64,000 nt of DNA, taken from positions 32,003,956 through 32,067,955 of the forward strand of contig CM049312.1 in NCBI GenBank assembly GCA_026874595.1, in the 5' to 3' direction. Shown here piece by piece: positions 11,656 to 24,479 of this stretch (position 1 is the first letter of the stretch; each line of letters starts with the position of its first letter). Below the pieces are notes generated by a model. The model worked only from the letters and a program-made list of their open reading frames with translations, was not told the origin of the DNA and did no database searches. This DNA comes from Sipunculus nudus. Taxonomy: Eukaryota > Annelida > Sipuncula > Golfingiida > Sipunculidae. The translations under genes and the position numbers were made by a program.

Positions 11656-13250
11656 TGGGGAGAAAGCCCACCTTTTCAAGTTGAGTGGTCCTTTAAGGGC
11701 CACTGATTCAAAGTCATAAACACTGATAAAGCCATGGTATTTCGTAGGCTGCAACATGCACAATCTTGCGTATTCTTGTTTTATGTCATGGAATCAATAA
11801 TTAATAACATTATGCTTAAGTTTAGAAACATTATCCTTCTATATATTTGGAAAGAGTGTGATTATCTTTAGAGGACATTAAGTATGACTGAAATAACCAC
11901 TATACACATAAAACCTTTCACCCTACTTTAATTGCCTTTCTACTGGTAAGTAGTCAAGGCCACTGTGCCAACTGTTCATGCCACTGCATATATAACATGG
12001 TGTACATATTCAAAATCCTATATACTGCTGCATAAAAAGCTTCTGAAAAACTAGAAACAATGATCTGTGTGACCCGGCCTTGCTCTCAGAGCCACCCTTT
12101 TGACAGTTGCTGTGGCTTGGGGTAAGACAGTTTTTGTCCACTTATCACCACAGGTCGGTGATTATCACACCTTATTATTCCTTTGATTGCCATTTAATTA
12201 TTAAAAACACTTCAAAGTGGCAGGTTAAGTATGCATTTGGTTATTTTGGTATAAAATATCTTTGTGTGTTTGTTTGTATGATTTCATTGTTACAGTTGGA
12301 TGCAATAACAATGATCAAGATACAAGTTTACATGTAGTGTATCAAAATGATTAGGCGCAAGCTTGAGGGCTTAGATTTGTCTATGTAATTAAGGCTAAAG
12401 TTCTTGACAAAAGGTGGCATGTTGATATAACACAAAATGACAGTTATATGCAGGTAATAATGGTGTGAAGTACTGGGTGGAGTAATATTGCATATGATGG
12501 CAGTGAAGTTAGATGATGAATACAACACTGTTAAGGAAAATATAGAAGATTATGGTTAAGTGGATGATTAAAAAGGGTGTCACACACTAGCATAGGGAGA
12601 GAGCATGGAAGGTAACGCTTCTGTTTATGTTGTTCGGGTTCTTGTGGCCTTTGAGACACAAAAGGGGAATTAACACCAAACATGTACCACCTCAACCCCA
12701 GACTGAACAAGGAAGTAATGAACAGGATTGCTATATGATGGACCTGTGACCCATCCCGTACCTCTTTTACTGCATCACAGAGCAATATATGTTAATATGA
12801 ACAAGAAGTTCATCTGGTGTATCAAAACAAGTTGAATAGAGCTCTGAAATCACCAAGTGATCATAATAGGTCTTCCCTGGTCACAACCTTGAAAATCAAA
12901 TCAAGGTAAAATATACATACTAGTATTAGTTGAAAATATGTCAGGTGTGACTATCAGGCTGACAGCATGCCAGTCCTTTTCCATACAAGTGTTTTGAATG
13001 CTTCTACCACGTGGCAATTATCCCATGCCAACCTGACACAGGGGCTGATCCAGGATTTAGGAAAAGGAGGGGTTCAACCCAGGATTACTAATGACAAAAC
13101 CTAAATAAAGCCCCCAGGTCTGGTAAAGGGGATCAGTTATTCCAGACATCTAGACATACAGTGGCAGAAAACAGAACAACAGAAAAGAAATATTTACCAT
13201 ATTGTTTTTTCTTGCTGATAGGGGACTCCTCACTTCAGGGGACATTAGGA
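11656..13250. other. No gene recognised
   Basis: Only short, compositionally unremarkable reading frames on either strand. No domain, terminal repeat or RNA gene was recognised. Confidence 0.45.
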
Positions 13251-13254
13251 AAAA

Positions 13255-15901
13255 ACAAGGGACCTATGGGTCACGGCGCTCAGCTGTTATATATGATTAA
13301 AAAATATGATTTAGGAATGAGGCAAATGCTGGTTTGGTGTGGTAATAAATATAAGCTTTATTATGAGTTGTTGGTGTTTAGCTTATGTATGATTATGATA
13401 TTATCTTTGGAGACAGGGAAGAGGATTGATTTCATTTATTCTATTAACAAATGGAGTACTATTGTCACACAGATTTTGACTTGGCCATATAACTTATAAG
13501 CAGAACATATGATATAAGAGTTTAACTATTTATTAAAAAAAAATTACAAATATTGTCCCAAATATAATTTTTATTAAAAATAATAAGAGAATCTTATGAT
13601 TTTTTAAAATGAAATATAACTGAAATGATTATTAAAATAATATTAAAGAATATATTCATGAATGCATTCATGAATACATTTTGAAAGTATTTGCACTGGT
13701 ATTCATATACTTTCATTTTTACCTGAATTCCAATTCTTTATGCAAGACATTTTATAATGGAGTACATATTCATATTCGTATTTAAATACAATTGCAAAGT
13801 TTTCCCACCATTACTGGCATTTATTCAGTTTTCACCAAACAATTATGTTTAGAATCCAGAATATACAAAATTCACACATTTAAATTTTGATCAAAAGTAC
13901 CTGGTTTTATGGCTTTTATTTATATTAAAAAAAAAAAATGTAATATATTCATTTTGGACTAATTTCACATCAATGTACACACTAGACACAGTAGGAATCT
14001 AGATTAATAATATCAACTGCATCTTTGTCTATCATTAATTTCCTTCATATGATCCCTAATGATTAGTAATGAATAATATGATTTACTTTTTTATCATTAA
14101 AATTGAACTGAAAAATACCATAGGTGACTGCATGGTGTTATTTGGAGTACGTGACATTCTATCCATCGATACAAGATTCTTTTATCATCAGTAACTGCAA
14201 GTTGATTTCCTGTTATTATAAACTAACAAATTCTTTTTTATTTTTCTTTAATTTGTTATTAAAAAACAATAAAAATTTATTAATTTATTGTTAATTGTTA
14301 TGTTGTTGGTTAAAACTACTAGATGAGTTGGGTTGGACACCTGGATCAACTGTGGCTGGCCATAAGCTGCTTACCTGCAACAGTGTATGGCTCGCCTCAA
14401 GCATGCATAATTTGCTGAAAGTTCAACAAGGTCAACATACAGGTGACTCAAGAGGGGCTGGAGAGAGTTAAGGTCTGACATGGTCTCATAAAAACATTAA
14501 TAAAAGCTACAATTTTTGGCCAATTTCTTTCAGCTTTCTAAACTAAAAAGCTGAAATCCTTGTGTGCATGATATGAAAATTATATCAACCGTGCTCACAG
14601 GAAACAAATGTGCCATGGTCAAAGTTGGGCAAAATTTAAGGTACTAATTTTATATTTATACTAATAACATATAAAATTTGAAAAATTCAGGACTAATTTG
14701 GGGTATTCAATTGAATCTTGATTAAATAATGTTACATCCCTGGCAAAAAAACTCTAGCTTCAGCAATCCCCTTGTTAAGGGAGTAAATATATTTCTTTAC
14801 ATAGTGCATTATGTTTGGGCCCATAACTTAAAAAAATTACGCAATACTGACATCATTTCTGGCATATGCATAGAGAATGTATAGAAAAATATGTATATTA
14901 TATATGATTAAAGTCACATCAGTGGTTTTGATATTAGGCAGTCTTGAAGTGTAACAATGGGTTTTTAATGGTAAAATGAAGTTTTTCATTAATATCTCGA
15001 AGGTATTAAGTCCTAGTGACCAAATTCTTGGCATGGTAGGGAATTTTGGAGACATCTAATTGTATGCCAAATTTTAGGAACTGAGAGCTGAAGCTGGGGA
15101 GCTGAGCTCTTGCAAACTGCATAACACTAGCTTGATGTAAACAATTTGTCACATGGTGCTTGAAAACTTGAATAAAATCTACAGTTTTTGATCAACTGGT
15201 TTCAAATTTTTGGTGTTAACAGACAAAATGCTAACAAAAACATGCTAAGAAAATTAAATCCACAGTACAAACAGTAAAAAAACGTGCCATGGTCAAAGTT
15301 GGGCAAAATTTAAGGTACCAATTTTTTATTTTTGTTAATATTTAAAAAAATTTAAAAGATTTTGATCTAATTTTGGGTATACAATTTAATTTCAATATAA
15401 TTAAAATTATATTTCTGGAAAAAAAGTCCATAGCTTTAACAAGTTTTGTGTTAAGTGATCATATATCTTTCCTTATTTTTTACAAAATGCATTATGTTTG
15501 GGCCCATAACTTTTTTAAATTATATAATACAGACATAATTTCTGGCATGTACATAGGAACTATATAGAAGAATATTTATGGTAAATATGAGGGAAAACAG
15601 ATGAGTGGTTTTGATATTAGGCAGTCCTGAAGTGTGAAAATAGGTTTTTAATAAAAAATTGAGGTTTTTCCTTAATTTCTCAAAGGAACGAAGTCGCAAA
15701 GACCCAGTTTTCGGCTTGGTAGGAGATCTTGGGGACATCTAACATTATGCTGAATTTTGGATTCCTAGGTCTTACGGTTTCAAAACGTGCCACATCGACG
15801 GACGGACGGACGGACGGACGGACAGACGGACGGACAGACGGACGGACGACGGACAATGGATCACGACTATAGCTCAGATGACTTATAGTCAGCTGAGCTA
15901 A
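13255..15901 (+). mobile_element. Pearl/HINE-like element, second copy of the 4.5-9.3 kb family
   Basis: Starts ACAAGGGACCTATGGGTCAC then GCTCAGCTG, as at 4457. Ends with an (ACGG)n tract (15797-15853) and the same 31-bp hairpin (15870-15900). The core has about two units of the same monomer family (GCCATGGTCAAAGTTGGGCA near 14610 and 15285) against five in the larger copy. Matching ends with different core copy number indicate the core expands and contracts independently of the ends. Non-coding. Confidence 0.65.
15797..15853 (+). repeat. (ACGG)n microsatellite
   Basis: About fourteen ACGG units with a few substitutions (ACAG, ACG) immediately before the right flank of the pearl-like element. 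An ACGG-type tract in this position is a recognised trait of bivalve pearl elements. Confidence 0.9.
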
Positions 15902-16883
15902 AAACTCTCGCATTCACTTCCTGTTATCTTATATCCTGCTTTATGTGTTCACAATATAATTAACGTAATCATGAATAGAATCCCATTAAACATTCAGTGT
16001 ACCTTAGGAATATGAAAATGAAAAATCAATAAGATTTCATGAATGCCTGACAGGAATATTCACAAATGTGCAGTTACTTACATATGCAACACAGAAGATC
16101 CATGGGAATATCTGCCAAATAAGTGAATGCAAACACTTGTGGAGGGTAACTTATATGCACCAATGAATGTGGGAATATGAGGCCAATTATAATAAATGAA
16201 TGAACACATGGTTGTGGAATACCCAACATTAAGGACCGCCCACATGCGAAGGCCTGTAAATTATTTTGGTTTACACACCTTTCACTTTCTGTCACTGTGT
16301 CATGTAAATTGTATTTAATTGATCTGAACTGTCATGCTGCTCAAACAAATTTTTGTATTTGGCTCCTGATATGGGGCTCTGGTTTTATCAGAAACAATTA
16401 TTGGTATATTGTTGAAAGTAACTAATAAAGGAGAAAAACAAAAGCCATAGTTTGTCAAAAATTTCTAAAGAATAAGGTTGATGAATGAAACGTATTGATT
16501 ATAGAAGAACAGATCAGTGTTTAATCCCCGTCCAAAAAGGGTTTAATTAATGCCTGTATTGACAGCAGGAGTGAAGCTACAGGTGGGCAAACACATTATG
16601 ATCACTGGTCATTATGGTACTAGTGCAGTTGGCTCCATCTTTGGGGTGGGTCCTACATAAAACAACCCTTTACAGAAAGGCTTGACTCCTAACTAATCTT
16701 AAGTTATATTATTTTCTTTCCTGGGAAACTTAAGTCACTGATGATATTGTAACACCCCTATTTTTATCTGTGCAAATGCTGAAGAGAAATATTATTACAT
16801 TTAAACAAACAAATATTTGAAGATATTTATTGTTGCAAAATAATCATGTAGAACACCAATTTTGTGTTTGTGGTAACCATCAC
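15902..16883. other. No gene recognised
   Basis: AT-rich sequence without a convincing coding frame or repeat end. Confidence 0.45.
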
Positions 16884-17096
16884 CAGGGTTGGGGTCAAAT
16901 ATGTATGTGTACTTGGAATTAAATACAGTCAAAGTGTGTACAAAAATTTATATTTGTATTTGTGATTTGCAAAATGATAATATTTGTATTTGTATTTGAC
17001 CTCAATATTTGATGTATTTGATCAAATAATGTACAAATGCACATGTTTAAATAAATATTCATATCTGCCATAATTTTGAAATTTAACTACTATACC

Positions 17097-19001
17097 CAGG
17101 CTTGGGTCAAGTACAAGGGGTCAGTACTTGAGTACAAGTACAAGTACTGCAGAATTTGTCAAGTACAAGTACAGGTACACAATTTTTCAATGTACTTGAG
17201 TACAAGTTCAGGGGTCTGTACTTGAGTACAAGTACAAGTACTTTTAATTAAAAAAGAAATTTTTCTGAATATTTATTGATAAAACAATTACCTATATTAT
17301 ACACACTGTTACACAGTCAGATATCAGTACTGGTACACAAAAAAGTTGGTTGATGCTCCAATTTGTGAAAGTTTTTTTTTGTTATTCTAGGTAATCCAGC
17401 CAGGTGACAGTCTTGATGGCCTTTCAGTATTTATATACACTATTACACAGTCGTATATCAGTACACAAGAAATGGTGTTTTGATGCCTATTTTGAATGAC
17501 TATTCTGAATCTGCCAATTCTGTCACTTATTATATAGTTTATATATCAATTCCAGATTTACACATTACCAACTAGTGGTGGGCAGGTCGAGTTTTATCGA
17601 AAGTCAGTCAGTTTCCTGCCACTAACAAGCGCTCGATTAACAAACGCAACTATCGATTATATCATAATCATGACTTTTTTCCAAGAATGCCTATTATCTT
17701 ATAGGCTAAAATTATTCTTCCATTTTATACAACATTCCACGCTCCAAATAATTAGTCTTTGTTCTCATATTAACTTCCATATGTTACTGAGTATAACACA
17801 GTAGATGTGAGAACAGAGGACTTAATAAACCTATGTGAACTGGCAGGGAGCTGCAGAATTAGCGTGGAGTTTTGTAACAGATGTACATTGCACAGTATGG
17901 GTGGTATGGCATTAAAATGCTCCATAAATTCTCTAGGTATATGCAGCAAGTAGATGTCCTGGATAGTGGTTTAATTCTTGTTTATTATAAATAATTAAAA
18001 TGAAACTTTGAAAAGCAATCTTACTGATAATAAGAAAATATAAATATGGCAAAACTTCTTTTCTTTAGGTTGAATTACTAAGACATGCGGGCTGGGTTAA
18101 GAAAGTACAGTTTCACAGATAATTGCATATTTCTTTACATTTGCCTGAACCGATTACTAATCGATCATCGATCGGTTTGCTTAAACCGATGATTGGTTAT
18201 GAAAAAGGAACTGACTCCCACCATTAATACCAACCTGACCTTCTCAGTTACCACGGCTAATAAACCTGGTGCATGAGCAGATGTAACCTGGGACAAACTT
18301 AATCAGCAGAACTATTAAGAGGGTAGTGTTTCCACAAGCAGTTCATATAATCAGGTCTGAGGATAGACTATTACAGCTTTTTCCATGTAAAAGTAATAGT
18401 AATAGGCTCAAAAATTGAGCTGAAATAGTAATAGAAACAGAAGGCAAAGTAATAGAGTAATACATATTACTTTCTATTACTTCCTGTGAGCCCCTTGATC
18501 ATGAAGCATATCAGCAAATAATGCTGAACAGACTCAGTTCCTGTCCAGTAACTGCCCAGGATGTGCCTATTGTGGAGGCAAGCATGGGCCAGCTGCCACA
18601 TTGCTGGTGACCACTGGTGCTAATTACATAAGAGTACTGGACAGAGTAGGTCACAGCCAAATAAGTTACCTGGCACAATCTGACCTTTGATTAGTAAACC
18701 ATGGATAAACAAGAGGCATGTTTGATGTTAATTAGTGTAGGCTATTATTATTGTGACATGTACATCTTGTCTCACATCAATCAATCCATATGCTCTGTAT
18801 TCAAAATAATTAAAAAAATACATGTACTTGACCAGTACTTGAAATGAACTTGATTTTTCAAGTACATTTTTAGCAAGTACAAGTAAAGTACAAGTACTGT
18901 ACTTGGTAAAAAGTACCAAGTACAAGTACAGGCAAAGTACTGAAAATTTTGTACTTGAGTACAAGTACCAAGTACAAGTACATGTACTTGACCCAAGCCT
19001 G
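17097..19001. mobile_element. Middle hAT-like element (CAGGCTTGGGTCAAGTAC ends)
   Basis: Terminal inverted repeats CAGGCTTGGGTCAAGTAC are flanked by perfect 8-bp direct repeats ACTATACC (17089-17096 and 19002-19009), the hallmark of hAT insertion. Subterminal runs are built from repeated CAAGTA / TACTTG units on both sides. There is no transposase; much of the interior is another inserted MITE. Confidence 0.85.
17573..18226. mobile_element. Inner hAT-like MITE (TAGTGGTGGG family, copy 2)
   Basis: Ends TAGTGGTGGG and CCCACCATTA, with flanking octamers TTACCAAC (17565-17572) and ATACCAAC (18227-18234), 7 of 8 identical. The sequence matches 3409-4310 in the opposite orientation. It lies inside the middle hAT-like element and so inserted after it. 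Confidence 0.75.
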
Positions 19002-19349
19002 ACTATACCTAATTTTGAACAACCAAAAAAGCAGCATCAGGTCACGTGTTTCACTTCCTCCTGATGTTTGCAAACAGGAATTTTTTTTAAACTTTGTAGA
19101 ATAGAGGACTTTGATTAGAGTAGACATTATAAATATTTATGGTGCCGGAAATTAATAAACTTCTGTATAACCTACATTTGCGTATTTGTATAAATTTGTA
19201 TTTAATGTTCTGTATTTGTATTTAACTTCACCCACCTGTATTTGTATTTTGAGGAGAACAGCTCTCGTGTTTATATCTGTATTTGTATTTGACATACTGT
19301 ATTTGACCCCAACCCCAATTTTTGTAAGACAAGTAAAAATTCATATGAT

Positions 19350-19670
19350 GAATGGTGGCATAATGGATAGGGTGGTGGACAAGTTTGTGGGTTCGCGACC
19401 TATTCTGACTTCAGCCTGCACTAAGACTCCTAGGCAAAGTCTTTACAACAAGGGTGCGCTCTCTCAACCCAGGAGTAAAGTGGTACTGGTCATGGCAGGA
19501 AGGCAAATGTAGAACGAATAACCTTCTAGCGCCTGATATAGCTGCTTGGGTTGTATGCTCCCCAGGGAGCTGAGAAAAGCTACAAGAATTAACAAGCCAA
19601 AAAGACCATGAAGGCAAAGTGTTAAGTCGGATCAGACTGACATCGTCGGGTGGTATCAGACTATAAACCC
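19350..19670 (+). mobile_element. tRNA-derived SINE
   Basis: The head carries a recognisable RNA polymerase III A box (TGGCATAATGG, 19356-19366) and B box (GGTTCGCGACC, 19390-19400) at a tRNA-like distance. The body downstream, with TTTACAACAAGG and CAACCCAGGAGTAAAGTGG, looks like a conserved SINE central domain. The 3' limit is estimated. It cannot fold as a normal tRNA, and no tRNA gene is claimed. Confidence 0.6.
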
Positions 19671-20082
19671 ACACCTTTACCTATACAAGTACAAGCTAGC
19701 TGTTAGGGCAAGAATTTTCAAATGTTGGGCCCTGGTCACCATGTTTCTTATTCTAACAGTTTTTTAGAATTTGTTTTATCAGATGATCTGATGAGTTTTG
19801 CTTTCTTTTCCTTTTTAAGCACCTGTACCCTTTATATAGTCATGTGCATACACAGATAAGGTTTGTCTGGGTCAAGTACCAGTACTTGTACTTTAGAACT
19901 TGTCCTGTACACGTATGGGTATTTGCAAGTGGAAATTAGGGCAGCTACATTCAAATTCAATAAAAAATTTTATAAGTGGGCTCTACATTTGAAGGGGACT
20001 AACCTTTGAATTATAGTTCATTTAATTTGAATGTAATCAAATCAAAATGAGCTGCTCCTATGCTCACAATGCCACATTACTA

Positions 20083-20632
20083 TAGTCCGTTTCATCCCCT
20101 CATGTCCACCTGTTTTTTGCTATGAAAATTTTTATTTGTTACATTTCAAGGGAAACAATTATAGTGTAGAGGAGAAGATTACAGAACCTAATTTTCAACC
20201 AGGTAACTAAATTCCTGCCTTATTCCTTATTTGAGTAACAGAATTTTCTGAAAATATGAGAAATCAGTCTACATTTTACAACATATCAGACCCACTTATG
20301 CCATAAGTTATGGCGGTCAAGGTCATTGGTCACATGCAAAAACAGCCTCAACTGACAGCTGCTGATTGGATGATCTCATGTAAACACTCTAAAAAATATA
20401 ACCAGCTAAAACAAAGATGGCTACTTATGGAGGGACACACAATATCTGCCAGATCATGATAAAGAGACTAAAATGTTGTGACACATGAACAGGGGATTTA
20501 TTGTAAAATTCTTTACTGCCATATTAGGTTGTGACTTCCATATGTTGTTTACTTGGAAAATATTGAAAAATATAAACTTTTAAGTAAATCATCTACAAAA
20601 AACAGGTGGACAGCAGGTGGTGAAATGGACTA
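20083..20632. mobile_element. TA-flanked MITE with ~37-bp inverted repeats
   Basis: The ends are TAGTCCGTTTCATC and, on the other strand, TAGTCCATTTCACC; similarity continues through TGTCCACCTGTTTTTTG on both sides. TA flanks each end (20081-20082 and 20633-20634). Length 550 bp, no coding sequence. The superfamily is not clear. Confidence 0.65.
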
Positions 20633-20639
20633 TACAATC

Positions 20640-21165
20640 CCATTACACTGACTGGAATATAAGTCAAATTGCATGATAAACATTACACTTTAACGGAATT
20701 ACTTACAAAAAGGTTTCGAGTATTTTTTTAACAAATTCATTTTCTTTTCAACGAGTTTATTAACAATAAAGAGTATACAAGATTCATACAAACTGCACCA
20801 TCATAGATATACATATACACAAAAACAGAAAAAAAAACATAACATTACACCAATATGTAAACAGACATATCACTGGCTACATGTTTGAAAATTCTGTTTC
20901 GCTAAATCTGTATCACCTTATAAATTCAACCTTAGCAAGAATAGAACAATCCAGAACAAAATTCTCCAAAAGAGACCACCAACACAGAGTAAAGGTACAC
21001 ATACACATATTAGTCAGTCAATATACTATAGGTTAGTTGGTTTAATCAATAAATTAGTTTATACTTTTAAAAGCTACTCAAAAATGCCAAATACACCATT
21101 TCATTTGGTTTTTATATCTTCTTTAAGAACTGTTTTTTTTTGTAAAGAAGCAAAAATGGAAGGTC
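20640..21165. other. No gene recognised
   Basis: AT-rich sequence with short A and T runs; nothing supported. Confidence 0.45.
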
Positions 21166-21169
21166 TGGA

Positions 21170-22500
21170 AAAAGGTGTTTTAGTCAAAAAACCACCCTCC
21201 GAAACCAAGACGACATCTGAGTAACCATATTCAAGACAGAGTCTATCATTTGGTCTAATTGTATGGATAAATCCCCATTTTCCTACTAAGTCCTCGAATT
21301 GCCTGCTGGAATACTTGGGCCATTATCAGTTAAAATTTGTTGACAGGTTGTAGTGTTCACTTCTAATTCTATTCCTTTGGATCAAGACATATTCTGATGG
21401 GAGAATCAGGTTTCTCAACAAGTAAAACAGGACGGACCAAATTGGTAGGCTCATCCACCCTTTCAACCATGTCATTTTCTGTAATCTGGTGAGTTCAGCT
21501 TTGGTTTTGGCATCAGGGCTTCAGGGACCCTATGAGGTGGATATATAACCAGTGTAAATTGTCTCAGAGACTTTTGCAATGTGTGATTCCTTTGACACAA
21601 CCGACACTATGGGCTGGTCTTCACTAGAGTTTGTGGTCACTTTTGTGCACTTTTTGTGAGCCCTGAAGTCAAACACTCATTTTAGTAATCCCAAGTGTGA
21701 ACTTGTCTCTGCTCCTATGATTGGAGTCAAGCTTATAGTCATGGCCTTTGAATTGAATTGAAAGTTCACATTTTCCCCTAACTTGGACGTCTGAACTGTT
21801 ATATGAGATAATGTTGACATTTGTTCTCTTTATGATAGGTGGCATTTGTATATTGCAAAATATGTAATAGGGAATGATGTTGACCTGTGCACTTGAGTCA
21901 ATTTTGTAACGATTTGAGTCCTTTTGGTCCTGTGGGTAGAGAAATATGCCAGTCATCTACATCCATCGTGTTATCAACAACAATGGAATCAATAAATAAA
22001 TGTTCAACAGCATCTGCTACATGTTTTTCATCAGTTACATCATCTCTGTTTACAGTGTGTATTTGTCTACCTCGACCACAACGACCACATGTACAAGTTT
22101 GTTTACGTCTCTGACAATTAGGCATGAGTGCAGTAGCACCTGTTTAAAAAAAAAAAAACACCTATGGTTTTTCTATAGCAGTTTTCAAAATGATTTAATA
22201 TTCTGCATGCATGACAGTATTTCCCATATGTGGGAAACTGATTTTCTAGATATTTATTGTTACAGTTTGGACATGGACAGGTATTATGTCTAGGATCACT
22301 TTTGCCTAGTGAGTGTGTTTTTTATTGTTCAGCTGCTTTACACAAATCGACAGCTTTTTGTAGCATTAAATCTGGTGTTTGTAATCTGATCTTCCGATAT
22401 AAACAAGAGTTCAATAAACTCACATGATTTTGCAAGGTTCCAGAATTCCGTTACAAAATTGTTTATCATTTCACCATCTTGTTGTGACCTAGAATTAAAC
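21170..22500 (-). pseudogene. Ty3/gypsy remnant (Gag end, protease, RT start, integrase scrap)
   Basis: Read on the minus strand: a Gag C-terminal part (about 22500-22330) and a zinc-knuckle remnant with YCHAC..NHFENC (about 22260-22215). Next comes a Cys-rich CTCGRCGRG stretch and an aspartic-protease-like domain (21930-21670) whose motif reads IDSSAQVNIIP, where D-S/T-G would be expected. The beginning of a reverse transcriptase follows (about 21560-21385). A scrap with LTDNGP (about 21340-21250) matches the second-Asp region of an integrase core. Most RT, all RNase H and most integrase are deleted, and frames change several times. A hAT MITE abuts it at 22507. It is non-functional. Confidence 0.65.
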
Positions 22501-22506
22501 CTTTGG

Positions 22507-23060
22507 CAGGGTTGGCAGTTTTATCCGCAGCTGGTTTAATCCACTAGATTAATCGGGATCAGATAAAACAGGTTTTATTCAGTTTTATCTGAAATTTGGG
22601 CACATACTGTCTGTGATGTAGGCATTTTATATCTAATTTAGTTTTCCAATGTAAAATAATACAGTTCTAATAAGAAACATTTGTGTCTAGTTGACTGAAT
22701 CAATATGTGACCATATATTTATACATAGAATGCATTTTTTTGGTCACAGATAGTGATGCCATGATCTTAATAATAATTTTGAAACACGAAATTTGTTACC
22801 TTCTTTAGAAAGGTCAGTCAGAGTGTGACTTATTAAAATATTATCACGTATTTTGTACATTACATGATTAAAAGTTGTTTACATCTAAAACTATATTCAC
22901 AATAAAGACACAAATGATAAAGTGCTTGAAAAGCTATATTGCCCCTGTGATCCAGTTTAATCCTTTATAATCCGGATAAAAGTGGATTAAACCAGATAAA
23001 ACCTAGTTTTATCCAGTGTCCTGGATTGAATAAGTTTTATCCAGATAAAACCCAACCTTG
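22507..23060. mobile_element. hAT-like MITE beside the gypsy Gag remnant
   Basis: Starts CAGGGTTGGCAGTTTTATCC; the other end, reversed, starts CAAGGTTGGGTTTTATC. Flanking octamers are ACCTTTGG (22499-22506) and ACCTGTGG (23061-23068), 7 of 8 identical. Subterminal GATAAAAC / GTTTTATC runs are present near both ends. 554 bp, no coding sequence. Confidence 0.75.
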
Positions 23061-23084
23061 ACCTGTGGCGTTCTTATGTCAAGT

Positions 23085-23385
23085 TCTTCAACTTCAGATA
23101 GGCAACTTTGTACTCTGAACTTTATTGACCTAGGCATAACTTCAGATAGGCAACTTTGTACTCTGAACTTTATTGACCTAGGCATAAACTCTGATAGGCA
23201 ACTTTGTTCTCTGAACTTTACTGACCTAGGCATAACTTCAGATAGGAAACTTTGTTCTCTGAACTTTATTGACCTAGGCATAACTTCAGATAGGCAACTT
23301 TGTACTCTGAACTTTATTGACCTAAACATAACTTCAGATGGGCAACTTTGTACTCTGAACTTTAATGACCTAGGCATAATACAAG
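23085..23385. repeat. 48-bp tandem repeat, about six copies
   Basis: Unit includes GGCAACTTTGTACTCTGAAC and TTTATTGACCTAGGCATAAC. It starts at 23101 and 23149 and continues at 48-bp steps. Since 48 is divisible by three, both strands stay open: 16-residue repeats containing RQLCTLNFIDLGIT on plus and RSIKFRVQSCLSEV on minus. No signal or partner domain supports either being a protein. Confidence 0.9.
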
Positions 23386-23399
23386 TAGAAACATGCTTC

Positions 23400-23846
23400 A
23401 AAATACTCTGATATGTCACCAACAAATATACATATTTTATGCCATTGATCAAAGGGGCTCAACCTTAGAGTTACATTGCCCCTTCTTTAATTACATTACA
23501 TTTAATATTCAGAGCAAACAGGAATTATTGTGCACTTCATGGAAAAAAGTGCATGAATAGTTGAAAGCCGTGTATAATATTCATGTTTTGAGTCTTTTAA
23601 TACTGTTTAACCTTTTTCTTAAACACGTACATAGATAGCAACTACATAGTTGCTCCCATCTGTCAAACACTCGATACTGGATAGTTGTGCTCGACATAAA
23701 ATCCCTTGTGTTTGGTAGCCGAACGTTGGTCAGGGCACTGACATATACATGCTGTCAAACTGGGCTAGCACTCAGCAAAAACTGATAATTTATAAAGTCC
23801 TTCCGAGCACTATCCCTCGGCACGCTTGTATCAGTATTACTAACCA
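23400..23846. other. No gene recognised
   Basis: Non-coding sequence between the 48-bp satellite and the Mutator-like element. No structure identified. Confidence 0.45.
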
Positions 23847-24289
23847 GATTAGCAGGGGTCGGTCTTTTTACCGAGCGCTACCGAGCGTATCGAGCGCTAG
23901 CGCTCGGTAGGACTTTTTACCGAGCGCTACCCCAGATTCACACCAGGCATCGCTTTGACCAGCGTGGGGCTACCGAGCGCTCGAACTTTTTACCGAGCGC
24001 TATCCTGGGGTCACACAAGTCATTGCTCTGACCCAGGTGGGGCTACCGAGCGCTTGGGGCTTTTTACCGAGCGCTACCCTGCTCTTACAACGGGAATTAA
24101 GTGTTCTTACATACTTCAATCGTCTTGGGACTAACGAGCGCTAAGGGCTTTTTGCCGAGCGCTACCATCGCGCACATGATAAATTATGGAGTTTTAACCA
24201 CATTCAACACAAAATATCATATTTAATTATTACATTGTTTCTGTTTATATAACATGAATAAGCAATGCTTATGTTATCTTTCCCACTCA

Positions 24290-24290
24290 T

Positions 24291-24345
<55 letters not shown>
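24290..24345. repeat. (CT)n(TA)n microsatellite
   Basis: About 20 bp of CT repeats run directly into TA repeats, inside the Mutator-like element. Confidence 0.95.
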
Positions 24346-24348
<3 letters not shown>

Positions 24349-24479
24349 TATATATATATCATGCTATAAAAAAATATATATGTAATCTATATATCAAGCA
24401 GTAAATCCTGTATTAATTTTTATAATATAACATATATACCCTAAATGAATATATATGTATTTTGATTACATTCCCTCTT

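Larger units (their letters stand above)
16884..19318. mobile_element. Outer hAT-like element (GGGTTGGGGTCAAATA ends)
   Basis: CAGGGTTGGGGTCAAATA at 16884 is mirrored by the complement of TTGGGGTTGGGGTCAAATA at the right (about 19300-19318). Subterminal TATTTGTATTTG runs occur inside both ends. No 8-bp duplication could be matched, so the exact boundaries are uncertain. It encloses the element at 17097-19001. Confidence 0.5.

Noticed and set aside
23009-23452. 147-codon minus-strand frame with 16-residue repeats, and its plus-strand partner
   Set aside because: Both strands are open because of the 48-bp unit; there is no start context, domain or splice evidence.
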